Assembly: GCA_963576565.1 (NCBI GenBank)
Contig: OY755039.1
Location: 136,991,869 to 137,055,868, forward strand
Origin: Aspidapion aeneum
Lineage: Eukaryota; Arthropoda; Insecta; Coleoptera; Brentidae
Reading direction: 5' to 3'
DNA: 64,000 nt
The position numbers were made by a program, and so were the translations under genes. Position 1 is the stretch's first letter, and each line of letters begins with the position of its first letter. This document shows positions 52,501-64,000 of this stretch, piece after piece. Under the pieces are notes generated by a model. It ran no database searches. It was not told the DNA's origin and saw only the letters and a program-made list of their open reading frames with translations.

Positions 52501-55500
52501 AAAAAAATGGAAAAACAGAAAAAAATTCAAAAGTCACCTTCAAAAACATAGTTACGCTATGAAACTTGGTATGGTGTTTAAGTAACCTACAACTAGTCAT
52601 GTGTGTAAGCGGCTGCTACTTGTTCCCGGTTTAACATGGTGAAATGGAAAAAAAATGGAAAAACAGAAAAAAATTCAAAAGTCACCTTCAAAAACATAGT
52701 TACGCAATGAAACTTGGTATGGTGTTTAAGTAACCTACAGCTAGTCATGTGTGTAAGCGGCTGCTCCTTGTTTCCGGTTTAACATGGTGAAATGGAAAAA
52801 AAATGGAAAAACAGAAAAAAATTCAAAAGTCACCTTCAAAAACATAGTTACCCAATGAAACTTGGTAGGGTGTTTAAGTAACCTACAACTAGTCATGTGT
52901 GTAAGCGGCTGCTACTTGTTCCCGGTTTAACATGGTGAAATGGAAAAAAAATGGAAAATCAGAAAAAATTTCAAAAGTCACCTTCAAAAACATAGTTACG
53001 CAATGAAACTTGGTAGGGTGTTTAAGTAACCTACAACTAGTCATGTGTGTAAGCGGCTGCTACTTGTTCCCGGTTTAACATGGTGAAATGGAAAAAAAAT
53101 GGAAAATCAGAAAAAATTTCAAAAGTCACCTTCAAAAACATAGTTACGCAATGAAACTTGGTAGGGTGTTTAAGTAACCTACAACTAGTCATGTGTGTAA
53201 GCGGCTGCTCCTTGTTCCCGGTTTAACATGGTGAAATGGAAAAAAAATGGAAAAACAGAAAAAAATTCAAAAGTCACCTTCAAAAACATAGTTACGCTAT
53301 GAAACTTGGTATGGTGTTTAAGTAACCTACAACTAGTCATGTGTGTAAGCGGCTGCTACTTGTTCCCGGTTTAACATGGTGAAATGGAAAAAAAATGGAA
53401 AAACAGAAAAAAATTCAAAAGTCACCTTCAAAAACATAGTTACGCAATGAAACTTGGTGTGGTGTTTAAGTAACCTACAACTAGACATGTGTGTAAGCGG
53501 CTGCTACTTGTTCCCGGTTTAACATGGTGAAATAGAAAAAAAAATGGAAAAACAGAAAAAAATTCAAAAGTCACCTTCAAAAACGTAGTTACGCAATGAA
53601 ACTTGGTAGGGTGTTTAAGTTGCCTACAACTACTGATCTGTGAAAGCGGCTGCTCCTTGTTCCCGGTTTAACATGGTGAAATGGAAAAAAAATGGAAAAA
53701 CAGAAAAAAATTCAAAAGTCACCTTCAAAAACATAGTTACGCAATGAAACTTGGTAGGGTGTTTAAGTTGCCTACAACTAGTCATCTGTGGAAGCGGCTG
53801 CTCCTTGTTCCCGGTTTAACATGGTGAAATGGAAAAAAAATGGAAAAACAGAAAAAAATTCAAAAGTCACCTTCAAAAACATAGTTACGCAATGAAACTT
53901 GGTAGGGTGTTTAAGTTGCCTACAACTAGTCATGTGTGTAAGCGGCTGCTACTTGTTCCCGGTTTAACATGGTGAAATGGAAAAAAAAATGGAAAAACAG
54001 AAAAAAATTCAAAAGTCACCTTCAAAAACATAGTTACGCAATGAAACTTGGTAGGGTGTTTAAGTTGCCTACAACTACTGATCTGTGAAAGCGGCTGCTC
54101 CTTGTTCCCGGTTTAACATGGTGAAATGGAAAAAAAATGGAAAAACAGAAAAAAATTCAAAAGTCACCTTCAAAAACATAGTTACGCAATGAAACTTGGT
54201 AGGGTGTTTAAGTTGCCTACAACTAGTCATCTGTGGAAGCGGCTGCTCCTTGTTCCCGGTTTAACATGGTGAAATGGAAAAAAAAATGGAAAAACAGAAA
54301 AAAATTCAAAAGTCACCTTCAAAAACATAGTTACGCAATGAAACTTGGTAGGGTGTTTAAGTTGCCTACAACTAGTCATGTGTGTAAGCGGCTGCTACTT
54401 GTTCCCGGTTTAACATGGTGAAATGGAAAAAAAATGGAAAAACAGAAAAAAATTCAAAAGTCACCTTCAAAAACATAGTTACGCAATGAAACTTGGTAGG
54501 GTGTTTAAGTTGCCCACAGCTAGTCATCTGTGAAAGCGGCTGCTCCTTGTTCCCGGTTTAACATGGTGAAATGGAAAAAAAATGGAAAAACAGAAAAAAA
54601 TTCAAAAGTCACCTTCAAAAACATAGTTACGCAATGAAACTTGGTAGGTTGTTTAAGTAACCTACAGCTAGTCATGTGTGTAAGCGGCTGCTACTTGTTC
54701 CCGGTTTAACATGGTCAAATGGAAAAAAAAATGGAAAAACAGAAAAAAATTCAAAAGTCACCTTCAAAAACATAGTTACGCAATGAAACTTGGTAGGGTG
54801 TTTAAGTAACCTACAACTAGTCATGTGTGTAAGCGGCTGCTACTTGTTCCCGGTTTAACATGGTGAAATGGAAAAAAAATGGAAAAACAGAAAAAAATTC
54901 AAAAGTCACCTTCAAAAACATAGTTACGCTATGAAACTTGGTATGGTGTTTAAGTAACCTACAACTAGTCATGTGTGTAAGCGGCTGCTACTTGTTCCCG
55001 GTTTAACATGGTGAAATGGAAAAAAAATGGAAAAACAGAAAAAAATTCAAAAGTCACCTTCAAAAACATAGTTACGCAATGAAACTTGGTATGGTGTTTA
55101 AGTAACCTACAGCTAGTCATGTGTGTAAGCGGCTGCTCCTTGTTTCCGGTTTAACATGGTGAAATGGAAAAAAAATGGAAAAACAGAAAAAAATTCAAAA
55201 GTCACCTTCAAAAACATAGTTACGCAATGAAACTTGGTAGGGTGTTTAAGTAACCTACAACTAGTCATGTGTGTAAGCGGCTGCTACTTGTTCCCGGTTT
55301 AACATGGTGAAATGGAAAAAAAATGGAAAATCAGAAAAAATTTCAAAAGTCACCTTCAAAAACATAGTTACGCAATGAAACTTGGTAGGGTGTTTAAGTA
55401 ACCTACAACTAGTCATGTGTGTAAGCGGCTGCTACTTGTTCCCGGTTTAACATGGTGAAATGGAAAAAAAATGGAAAATCAGAAAAAATTTCAAAAGTCA

Positions 55501-58206
55501 CCTTCAAAAACATAGTTACGCAATGAAACTTGGTAGGGTGTTTAAGTAACCTACAACTAGTCATGTGTGTAAGCGGCTGCTCCTTGTTCCCGGTTTAACA
55601 TGGTGAAATGGAAAAAAAATGGAAAAACAGAAAAAAATTCAAAAGTCACCTTCAAAAACATAGTTACGCTATGAAACTTGGTATGGTGTTTAAGTAACCT
55701 ACAACTAGTCATGTGTGTAAGCGGCTGCTACTTGTTCCCGGTTTAACATGGTGAAATGGAAAAAAAATGGAAAAACAGAAAAAAATTCAAAAGTCACCTT
55801 CAAAAACATAGTTACGCAATGAAACTTGGTATGGTGTTTAAGTAACCTACAACTAGACATGTGTGTAAGCGGCTGCTACTTGTTCCCGGTTTAACATGGT
55901 GAAATAGAAAAAAAAATGGAAAAACAGAAAAAAATTCAAAAGTCACCTTCAAAAACATAGTTACGCAATGAAACTTGGTATGGTGTTTAAGTAACCTACA
56001 GCTAGTCATGTGTGTAAGCGGCTGCTACTTGTTCCCGGTTTAACATGGTGAAATGGAAAAAAAATGGAAAAACAGAAAAAAATTCAAAAGTCACCTTCAA
56101 AAACATAGTTACGCAATGAAACTTGGTATGGTGTTTAAGTAACCTACTAGTCATGTGTGTAAGCGGCTGCTACTTGTTCCCGGTTTAACATGCTGAAATG
56201 GAAAAAAAATGGAAAAACAGAAAAAAATTCAAAAGTCACCTTCAAAAACATAGTTACGCAATGAAACTTGGTATGGTGTTTAAGTAACCTACAGCTAGTC
56301 ATGTGTGTAAGCGGCTGCTCCTTGTTTCCGGTTTAACATGGTGAAATGGAAAAAAAATGGAAAAACAGAAAAAAATTCAAAAGTCACCTTCAAAAACATA
56401 GTTACGCAATGAAACTTGGTAGGGTGTTTATGTTGCCTACAACTAGTCATCTGTGGAAGCGGCTGCTCCTTGTTCTCGGTTTAACATGGTGAAATGAAAA
56501 AAAAATGGAAAAACAAAAAAAAATTCAAAAGTCACCTTCAAAAACATAGTTACGCAATGAAACTTGGTAGGGTGTTTAAGTTGCCTACAACTAGTCATCT
56601 GTGAAAGCGGCTGCTCCTTGTTCCCGGTTTAACATGGTGAAATGGAAAAAAAATGGAAAAACAGAAAAAAATTCAAAAGTCACCTTCAAAAACATAGTTA
56701 CGCAATGAAACTTGGTAGGGTGTTTAAGTTGCCTACAACTAGTCATGTGTGTAAGCGGCTGCTACTTGTTCCCGGTTTAACATGGTGAAATGGAAAAAAA
56801 ATGGAAAATCAGAAAAAATTTCAAAAGTCACCTTCAAAAACATAGTTACGCAATGAAACTTGGTAGGGTGTTTAAGTTGCCTACAACTAGTCATCTGTGG
56901 AAGCGGCTGCTCCTTGTTCCCGGTTTAACATGGTGAAATGGAAAAAAATGGAAAAACAGAAAAAAATTCAAAAGTCACCTTCAAAAACATAGTTACGCTA
57001 TGAAACTTGGTATGGTGTTTAAGTAACCTACAACTAGTCATGTGTGTAAGCGGCTGCTACTTGTTCCTGGTTTAACATGGTGAAATGGAAAAAAAATGGA
57101 AAAACAGAAAAAAATTCAAAAGTCACCTTCAAAAACATAGTTACGCAATGAAACTTGGTATGGTGTTTAAGTAACCTACAACTAGACATGTGTGTAAGCG
57201 GCTGCTACTTGTTCCCGGTTTAACATGGTGAAATGGAAAAAAAATGGAAAAACAGAAAAAAATTCAAAAGTCACCTTCAAAAACATAGTTACGCAATGAA
57301 ACTTGGTAGGGTGTTTAAGTTGCCTACAACTACTAATCTGTGAAAGCGGCTGCTCCTTGTTCCCGGTTTAACATGGTGAAATGGAAAAAAAATGGAAAAA
57401 CAGAAAAAAATTCAAAAGTCACCTTCAAAAACATAGTTACGCAATGAAACTTGGTAGGGTGTTTAAGTTGCCTACAACTAGTCATCTGTGGAAGCGGCTG
57501 CTCCTTGTTCCCGGTTTAACATGGTGAAATGGAAAAAAAATGGAAAAACAGAAAAAAATTCAAAAGTCACCTTCAAAAACATAGTTACGCAATGAAACTT
57601 GGTAGGGTGTTTAAGTTGCCTACAGCTAGTCATGTGTGTAAGCGGCTGCTACTTGTTCCCGGTTTAACATGGTCAAATGGAAAAAAAATGGAAAAACAGA
57701 AAAAAATTCAAAAGTCACTTTCAGAAATATAGTTACGCAATGAAACTTTGTAGGGTGTTTAAGTAACCTACAACTAGTCATGTGTGTAAGCGGCTGCTAC
57801 TTGTTCCCGGTTTAACATGGTGAAATGGAAAAAAAATGGAAAAACAGAAAAAAATTCAAAAGTCACTTTCAGAAATATAGTTACGCAATGAAACTTGGCA
57901 GAGTGTTTAAGTAACCTACAACTAGTCATGTGTGTAAGCGGCTGCTCCTTGTTCCCGGTTTAACATGGTGAAATGGAAAAAAAATGGAAAAACAGAAAAA
58001 AATTCAAAAGTCACCTTCAAAAACATAGTTACGCAATGAAACTTGGTAGAGTGTTTAAGTGACCTACTGCTAGTCATGTGTATAAGCGGCTGCTACTTGT
58101 TCCCGGTTTAACATGGTCAAATGGAAAAAAAATGGAAAAACAGAAAAAAATTCAATAGTCACGTTAAAAAATATATTTACGCAATTAAACTTGGTAGGGT
58201 GTTTAA
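49600..58206 (+). repeat. 148-bp satellite array, about 57 monomers
   Basis: The landmark GTTACGCAATGAAACTTGGT recurs every 148 bp (e.g. 51958, 52106) from a degenerate first monomer near 49650 to a degenerate last one at 58150-58206. Each monomer has an A-tract-rich half (ATGGAAAAACAG) and a GC-richer half (AAGCGGCTGCTACTTGTTCC). Variants differ at a few positions: TTGCC/TAACC, CTGTGG/GTGTGT, TACTTG/TCCTTG. Predicted peptides across it are repeat artefacts. Confidence 0.98.
51211..55951 (+). repeat. Higher-order repeat: two copies of a 16-monomer block (~2.37 kb)
   Basis: Rare monomer variants recur at a fixed offset of about 2371 bp, i.e. 16 monomers. AAACGTAGTT is at 51211 and 53581; CTAGACATGT is at 53481 and 55853. 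The same order of variants (TACTGATCTG, GTCAAATGG, TACGCTATG, CTTGTTTCC, AAAATCAG) appears in both blocks. Small differences such as TACCCAATG at 52849 against TACGCAATG mark later mutations. Confidence 0.9.
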
Positions 58207-59055
58207 GCCGAAAAGAGCAACCTTGGCTCTTATCTGCTTTAACTAGGTACATACTTTACAAGTAGTAAACTCTGTAAGCATCACCCCCATATTTATGTAT
58301 TTAACATAAATAAATACACAAGAAATTAAGAACAAGAAAAATATAAAAAATCACATTTATAAATATATTTAGACATAAAGCTTATAACTACAAATTAACT
58401 TTTAAGATCGCCTTAGATAGTTATAGTCTGGGACCTTTTTTAGAATTTATTTCTAACTCAGCAAACATCGATAGTATGAATTATTGAGCAATTCTAAGGA
58501 AAATTAGTTATATGCTAGGGGTGGTTTCCGGTTTAGACAGAAAACGCATCAGAAGATATAATAATAACTTTTTTGTGGCTTTAAAAATATAAAATAGTAT
58601 AAAAATAGTACTAGTAAAAGGTATACTAAATTAAGATGATGAAATGAGTGCCCTTATTTTTTAGTTGTGAAAGTTTATTAAATGATGGGTTGTTTTATAA
58701 CTAGCTTAAAATACCATCTGTCTACTATTTGAAATCCCCAAAGCCTTGCCAGACTTATCAGATGTTCGTCAATATGGCACATTCAATTATGTTAATGTTC
58801 CTAATACCGACATACAAATAAGAAGAAGATGGCTTATTTTAGCATAGTGGTCTCGTTTTTTTTTGTTTAGAGACCTTGCAGTTTATTTTAATGTTCGTCA
58901 TTAGACATGGTAAGTAATAAATTTAAAATTCTAGAAAGAGATATTTTTCATCGAAAATGCACTTTTTCCCCTCGCCCTGAACCTCGTGTGTCATTGGCAT
59001 GTAAATTCTAAACTACAAAATAAATTATTTGCGGTCGTTAACGAGAAAAAAATTA
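58207..59055 (+). repeat. Left unique arm of a large palindrome
   Basis: Every base pairs with 61747-62595 in reverse complement, with the coordinate sum constant at 120802. Landmarks: GCCGAAAAGAGCAACC at 58207 with its complement at 62580-62595, and ACGAGAAAAAAATTA at 59041-59055 with its complement at 61747-61761. Only a few single-base mismatches were seen. No ORF of note. Confidence 0.95.
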
Positions 59056-61746
59056 ACTATTCTGCTTGGACCGTAGTGTCTTAATCTGGCAAGGCTTTCG
59101 TGATTTTCAATAACAGCCAGGCTAATTTTCTCAATATACATATGCTATAATCTAGCATGTTAAAAATTTAAAAACTAGGAATTTAAATTAAAAAATCCAC
59201 TAATTTTCCAGTTTTCAAGACGCCGCGCCGCCAGATGCATTTATCAACTTTGTAAATCAGCCAGACTTAGTTTACTTATTTTATCGTGCGTGTATTATAG
59301 CATCAATTCGAATCCACAAATTTTCAGCTAGACGTAGTTGCCACCACTTAATATGAGCCAGTTTGCTTTTCTTATAATGTTCGTAATCTCTTATTCTTCG
59401 GGTCGGTTTATCAATAGAGGGTTAGCCCTGACCCGTAAGTTACCTTTGATAGCTTTCTTTTTTGGCATGTGGTAAATGTCAGTCATCTTTTTTTAACCCA
59501 CGGGTCAGGGCTAACCCTCTATTGATAAAGCGGCCCTTAGTATGAAAGATTTAGAAATAAGAAGACTCATGCCATTTTTTAATATTTAGTAAAATCATCG
59601 CCAAACTGAAAAATTTTTGATTATTATCACCAACATACCTACTAATTCACACCTACTAAGAAAATAAGTTTCAAAAAAATTTACTGCCTCCCCGACTATT
59701 ACCAAAGTTACACCACGGAGGTGATCCGTGGTTACACAGCTCTGTTTCCAAAATGCAGATACATAATCCCGATTAGGGCTGCCACCTGTCCGCCCAAAAC
59801 CAATCCGGTTCTTTTTATGAATACGTCTCTGTGTATATCGTGGAAAAAAATTACATAGTAGTGTTTATTATTTTCGCCACTGTTATTGTTTTCAGCATTT
59901 TTAATTGCTCAGTTCGTGAGATATCTACTTTTTAGACCAGGCAATTGTCACAATGATCTGGCAGTATGTTGGAAAATTAATGTAAATAGAGGTGTGTATT
60001 TCTGTAGCCCGTTGAGAATACAGGAGGTGGCGTGGGAACACTCCTACTTTTCAGCTACCGCTAAATATTATTATTAAATTTACCTGCGCGTCATTTTTTA
60101 AAATTTTCCATAAAAACTACTTTATTTTCAAAAAACATATCGCGGCGAATTCTATTGTCAAATTTAAAAGCTAACACTGATAAAAACATTTTAAAAAAAA
60201 AACAAATATTTTAGATTTTTCGCGCTCCTTGGCCTCTTCCTTAGGGAAGAATTCTTTTAAAACAAAAAATCTTATAAAATGTCATATACCAAAATCATGA
60301 GAATTTATACTTGATTTAGTCATACGGTTTTTAAACATTTCTCTTGAAATCTTTTAAATTTGCACAGGGCATCTGAAAAATCTAAAACCCATTTCTCACA
60401 CAATAAGATTTTGTTACAAAACGACACAATAAATACAACTTTTCAGGAAACGCAAATAACTGACGATATGATTTTTTGTAGCTTTTGCTTTTTTCTATAA
60501 ATACATCTAGTTCTAAGCACGATTTATCAATTTTTTTTGGGATGCTTGTGAGATGCGTGTCTAGTGTGACTTAGTAAAGCACTTCCGCCTACATGATGAA
60601 AATTTTGCTTTCATTTCATTACCAATGGATATTTAGGTGTACTTTTTTGACTTAGGTCTTGGGGTAGCTCATTTTCTCGTTGAAGCAATGAATGTATTAA
60701 AAATGTAATGAGTTTTTCCGGATATTTTAATCGGTTTTTTTTGCAGCTCTTTGTTATTTCTTAATCCTTTAAGGTGGTAACCCTAATAAAGCTGGGTCCG
60801 AGAACTAGAAAGTGCACTTCAAAGACACAGGTAGCAAACGGTAGTCCCTCGCAAATTAATTATATAACAGGAAATTCCAAAATAGTAATTTTAAGGGTCG
60901 TACTTATACAGAACCCGCTTATAATAAAATAGAGGGTTTATAGTACAATGAATAGAGGAGTTTTACCCTACAAAAAGCCGATAAAGTTATCTTATATAAA
61001 GCGGCATAATAGTTCCATGAATAGAGGTCAAAATAGGGGGGTTACCCTACAAAAGGTCCGGTAGTTCTGAATTTTGGATATATTGTTAAGCTCAGTAGGG
61101 TACTTAAAAATCTGTTTTCGTCACCCCCACCCCTGTGCTCCCTCCGCCATCTTAAAAAAACCATCAAAAATTGGCACTTTTTTAGTTTTTTGCCTTTAAT
61201 TTCGTTCCAGTACACTAAATCGCAAAAAGAGTTATATGAAATTTTTTAGAGGATATAATTATCTACAATTGGGTGGTACTATAGTTGTTCTGCGAGCAGT
61301 AGTAACGGACCTAGGTAATTTCCAAAAATGACTAAAATCACGTGCTTGGGCAAATTTTCAGATTTTTTCTACTTTAGACGGCATAAGCTCCGAAATACTT
61401 TCTTCTAGGGTAAAAGTTCTAAGAACATATCTTGTAGAGAATTTTATCAGCTACAACATCCATTCTTTAAATGTATTTTTAAATATTGTAATGGAGTGGG
61501 AGTAACTTTTAACTTAAAGTAAGTTAAAAAATAATATTTTTTTAAAATTTAGTGCTTTAAACGGCACGTTTTTTATTTATTTATATTTTTTGTATAAATT
61601 TAGTGACGTACAAAACGGTAAGCGAGCTTAGGGGTCAAACACCTCCTTAAACTAACTACCTCTTCAAAGACCCCCCCAGACCCCCCAAAATCTAACATAT
61701 TCAGGTTTTCTCAAATTTTATCAAAAAATACGCTTCTAAGTTCTTC
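59056..61746. other. 2.7-kb spacer of the palindrome
   Basis: AT-rich, not self-complementary overall, and without a recognisable gene; the longest frame (59886-60077) looks random. Near 60925-61065 two related stretches share ATAGAGG and TTACCCTACAAAA motifs. The end (61665-61745) resembles 42715-42800. Confidence 0.7.
59410..59526. mobile_element. Small hairpin element with 27-bp perfect arms
   Basis: ATCAATAGAGGGTTAGCCCT(GACCCGT) at 59410-59436 pairs exactly with 59500-59526. The loop is 63 bp. Likely a tiny MITE, as the outer flanks GGGTCGG and CGGCCC are also loosely inverted. Confidence 0.75.
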
Positions 61747-62595
61747 TAATTTTTTTCTCGTTAATGACTGCAAATAATTTATTTTGTAGTTTAGAATTTA
61801 CATGCCAATGACACACGAGGTTCAGGGCGAGGGGAAAAAGTGCATTTTCGATGAAAAATATCTCTTTCTAGAATTTTAAATTTATTACTTACCATGTCTA
61901 ATGACGAACATTAAAATAAACTGCAAGGTCTCTAAACAAAAAAAAACGAGACCACTATGCTAAAATAAGCCATCTTCTTCTTATTTGTATGTCGGTATTA
62001 GGAACATTAACATAATTGAATGTGCCATATTGACGAACATCTGATAAGTCTGGCAAGGCTTTGGGGATTTCAAATAGTAGACAGATGGTATTTTAAGCTA
62101 GGTATAAAACAACCCATCATTTAATAAACTTTCACAACTAAAAAATAAGGGCACTCATTTCATCATCTTAATTTAGTATACCTTTTACTAGTACTATTTT
62201 TATACTATTTTATATTTTTAAAGCCACAAAAAAGTTATTATTATATCTTCTGATGCGTTTTCTGTCTAAACCGGAAACCATCCCTAGCATATAACTAATT
62301 TTCCTTAGAATTGCTCAATAATTCATACTATCGATGTTTGCTGAGTTAGAAATAAATTCTAAAAAAGGTCCCAGACTATAACTATCTAAGGCGATCTTAA
62401 AAGTTAATTTGTAGTTATTAGCTTTATGTCTAAATATATTTATAAATGTGATTTTTTATATTTTTCTTGTTCTTAATTTCTTGTGTATTTATTTATGTTA
62501 AATACATAAATATGGGGGTGATGCTTACAGAGTTTACTACTTGTAAAGTATGTACCTAGTTAAAGCAGATAAGAGCCAAGGTTGCTCTTTTCGGC
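61747..62595 (-). repeat. Right unique arm of the palindrome
   Basis: Reverse complement of 58207-59055. Mismatches seen include ACCATCCCTAGC against the left GCTAGGGGTGGT, and one base near 62100. The low divergence implies a recent origin or ongoing conversion. Confidence 0.95.
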
Positions 62596-64000
62596 TTAAA
62601 CACCCTACCAAGTTAAATTGCGTAAATATATTTTTTAACGTGACTATTGAATTTTTTTCTGTTTTTCCATTTTTTTTTCCATTTGACCATGTTAAACCGG
62701 GAACAAGTAGCAGCCGCTTACACACATGACTAGTTGTAGGTTACTTAAACACCCTACCAAGTTTCATTGCGTAACTATGTTTTTGAAGGTGACTTTTGAA
62801 ATTTTTTCTGATTTTCCATTTTTTTTCCATTTCACCATGTTAAACCGGGAACAAGTAGCAGCCGCTTACACACATGACTAGTTGTAGGTTACTTAAACAC
62901 CCTACCAAGTTTCATTGCGTAACTATGTTTTTGAAGGTGACTTTTGAAATTTTTTCTGATTTTCCATTTTTTTTCCATTTCACCATGTTAAACCGGGAAC
63001 AAGTAGCAGCCGCTTACACACATGACTAGTTGTAGGTTACTTAAACACCCTACCAAGTTTCATTGCGTAACTATGTTTTTGAAGGTGACTTTTGAAATTT
63101 TTTCTGATTTTCAATTTTTTTTCCATTTCACCATGTTAAACCGGGAACAAGTAGCAGCCGCTTACACACATGACTAGTTGTAGGCAACTTAAACACCCTA
63201 CCAAGTTTCATTGCGTAACTATGTTTTTGAAGGTGACTTTTGAATTTTTTTCTGTTTTTCCATTTTTTTTCCATTTCACCATGTTAAACCGGGAACAAGG
63301 AGCAGCCGCTTTCACAGATGACTAGTTGTAGGCAACTTAAACACCCTACCAAGTTTAATTGCGTAACTATGTTTTGAAGGTGATTTTTGAATTTTTTTTT
63401 GTTTTTCCATTTTTTTTTCATTTCACCATGTTAAACCGAGAACAAGGAGCAGCCGCTTCCACAGATGACTAGTTGTAGGCAACTTAAACACCCTACCAAG
63501 TTTCATTGCGTAACTATGTTTTTGAAGGTGACTTTTGAATTTTTTTCTGTTTTTCCATTTTTTTTCCATTTCACCATGTTAAACCGGAAACAAGGAGCAG
63601 CCGCTTACACACATGACTAGCTGTAGGTTACTTAAACACCATACCAAGTTTCATTGCGTAACTATGTTTTTGAAGGTGACTTTTGAATTTTTTTCTGTTT
63701 TTCCATTTTTTTTTCCATTTCAGCATGTTAAACCGGGAACAAGTAGCAGCCGCTTACACACATGACTAGTTGTAGGTTACTTAAACACCATACCAAGTTT
63801 CATTGCGTAACTATGTTTTTGAAGGTGACTTTTGAATTTTTTTCTGTTTTTCAATTTTTTTTCCATTTCACCATGTTAAACCGGGAACAAGGAGCAGCCG
63901 CTTCCACAGATGACTAGTTGTAGGCAACTTAAACACCCTACCAAGTTTCATTGCGTAACTATGTTTTTGAAGGTGACTTTTGAATTTTTTTCTGTTTTTC
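62596..64000 (-). repeat. 148-bp satellite, inverted orientation, to window edge
   Basis: About nine and a half monomers of the same satellite, reading on the minus strand. The first monomer next to the arm is the same degenerate one as at 58060-58206 (GTGACTATTGAATTTTTTTC, TTTGACCATGTTAAACC). Later monomers do not follow the left array variant by variant, so the two arrays have since diverged or been rearranged. Confidence 0.95.

Noticed and set aside
54233..57732. Short frames such as KKWKNRKKFKSHLQKHSYAM
   Set aside because: Satellite translations; they shift with each monomer variant and have no conserved start or stop.
49600..58206. CRISPR-like array
   Set aside because: The whole 148-bp unit is repeated with no unique spacers, and the genome is eukaryotic. 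It is a satellite.
49734..58206. CENP-B box in the satellite monomer
   Set aside because: No match to the YTTCGTTGGAARCGGGA pattern; only a weak CCGGTTTAAC similarity.
59886..60077. 63-residue frame in the palindrome spacer
   Set aside because: No recognisable motif or composition difference from its surroundings.

Overview
The window is AT-rich, intron-bearing and packed with transposons, and it looks like nuclear DNA of an arthropod, most likely an insect. The evidence is a spliced metazoan-type gene, arthropod-style promoter elements, and the TE mix: Penelope-like elements, RNase H-bearing and Jockey-like non-LTR retrotransposons, Tc1/mariner and hAT DNA transposons, Helentron-like CAGA-repeat elements, and several MITE types. 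No tRNA, rRNA, prokaryotic gene or CRISPR array was seen. Most open reading frames come from repeats.

Two host genes can be reconstructed. The first is a complete protein phosphatase methylesterase 1 gene (PPME1, + strand, 3884-20562). It has eight exons whose splice phases all agree and encodes about 410 residues with the full Ser/Asp/His triad. The second is part of a complement-control-protein (CCP, sushi) gene on the - strand, with three exons at 42045-42180, 36109-36312 and 31172-31357. Their phases join so that split CCP modules become complete. The two genes converge. Both have transposons in their introns but not in the recognised exons.

Layout: 1-3039 is an array of roughly 0.5-kb units abutting a broken mariner transposase N-terminus. 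3.8-20.6 kb is PPME1, whose introns hold minisatellites, a Harbinger-like MITE, a non-LTR fragment and two Helentron-like copies. 20.6-24.4 kb is a tandem segmental duplication ending in a foldback element. 25.9-27.2 kb is an inverted pair of Penelope fragments carrying hammerhead ribozyme cores. 27.2-36.1 kb is mostly intergenic or intronic DNA with MITEs, a Jockey-like fragment and a Helentron-like copy. 36.4-41.3 kb is a nested transposon: a hAT element with a perfect 8-bp target duplication contains a Helentron-like copy and a complete-ended mariner-type transposon. 42.8-49.4 kb holds further non-LTR and Penelope fragments and MITEs.

49.6-64.0 kb is a 148-bp satellite with a 16-monomer higher-order repeat. 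It is followed by a large palindrome: an 0.85-kb unique arm, a 2.7-kb spacer, the inverted arm, then the same satellite in inverted orientation to the window edge. This satellite palindrome, the nested hAT/mariner locus with its copied filler DNA, and the Penelope hammerheads (one with a disabling core change) are the most notable structures. I did not find a clearly new multi-gene system.
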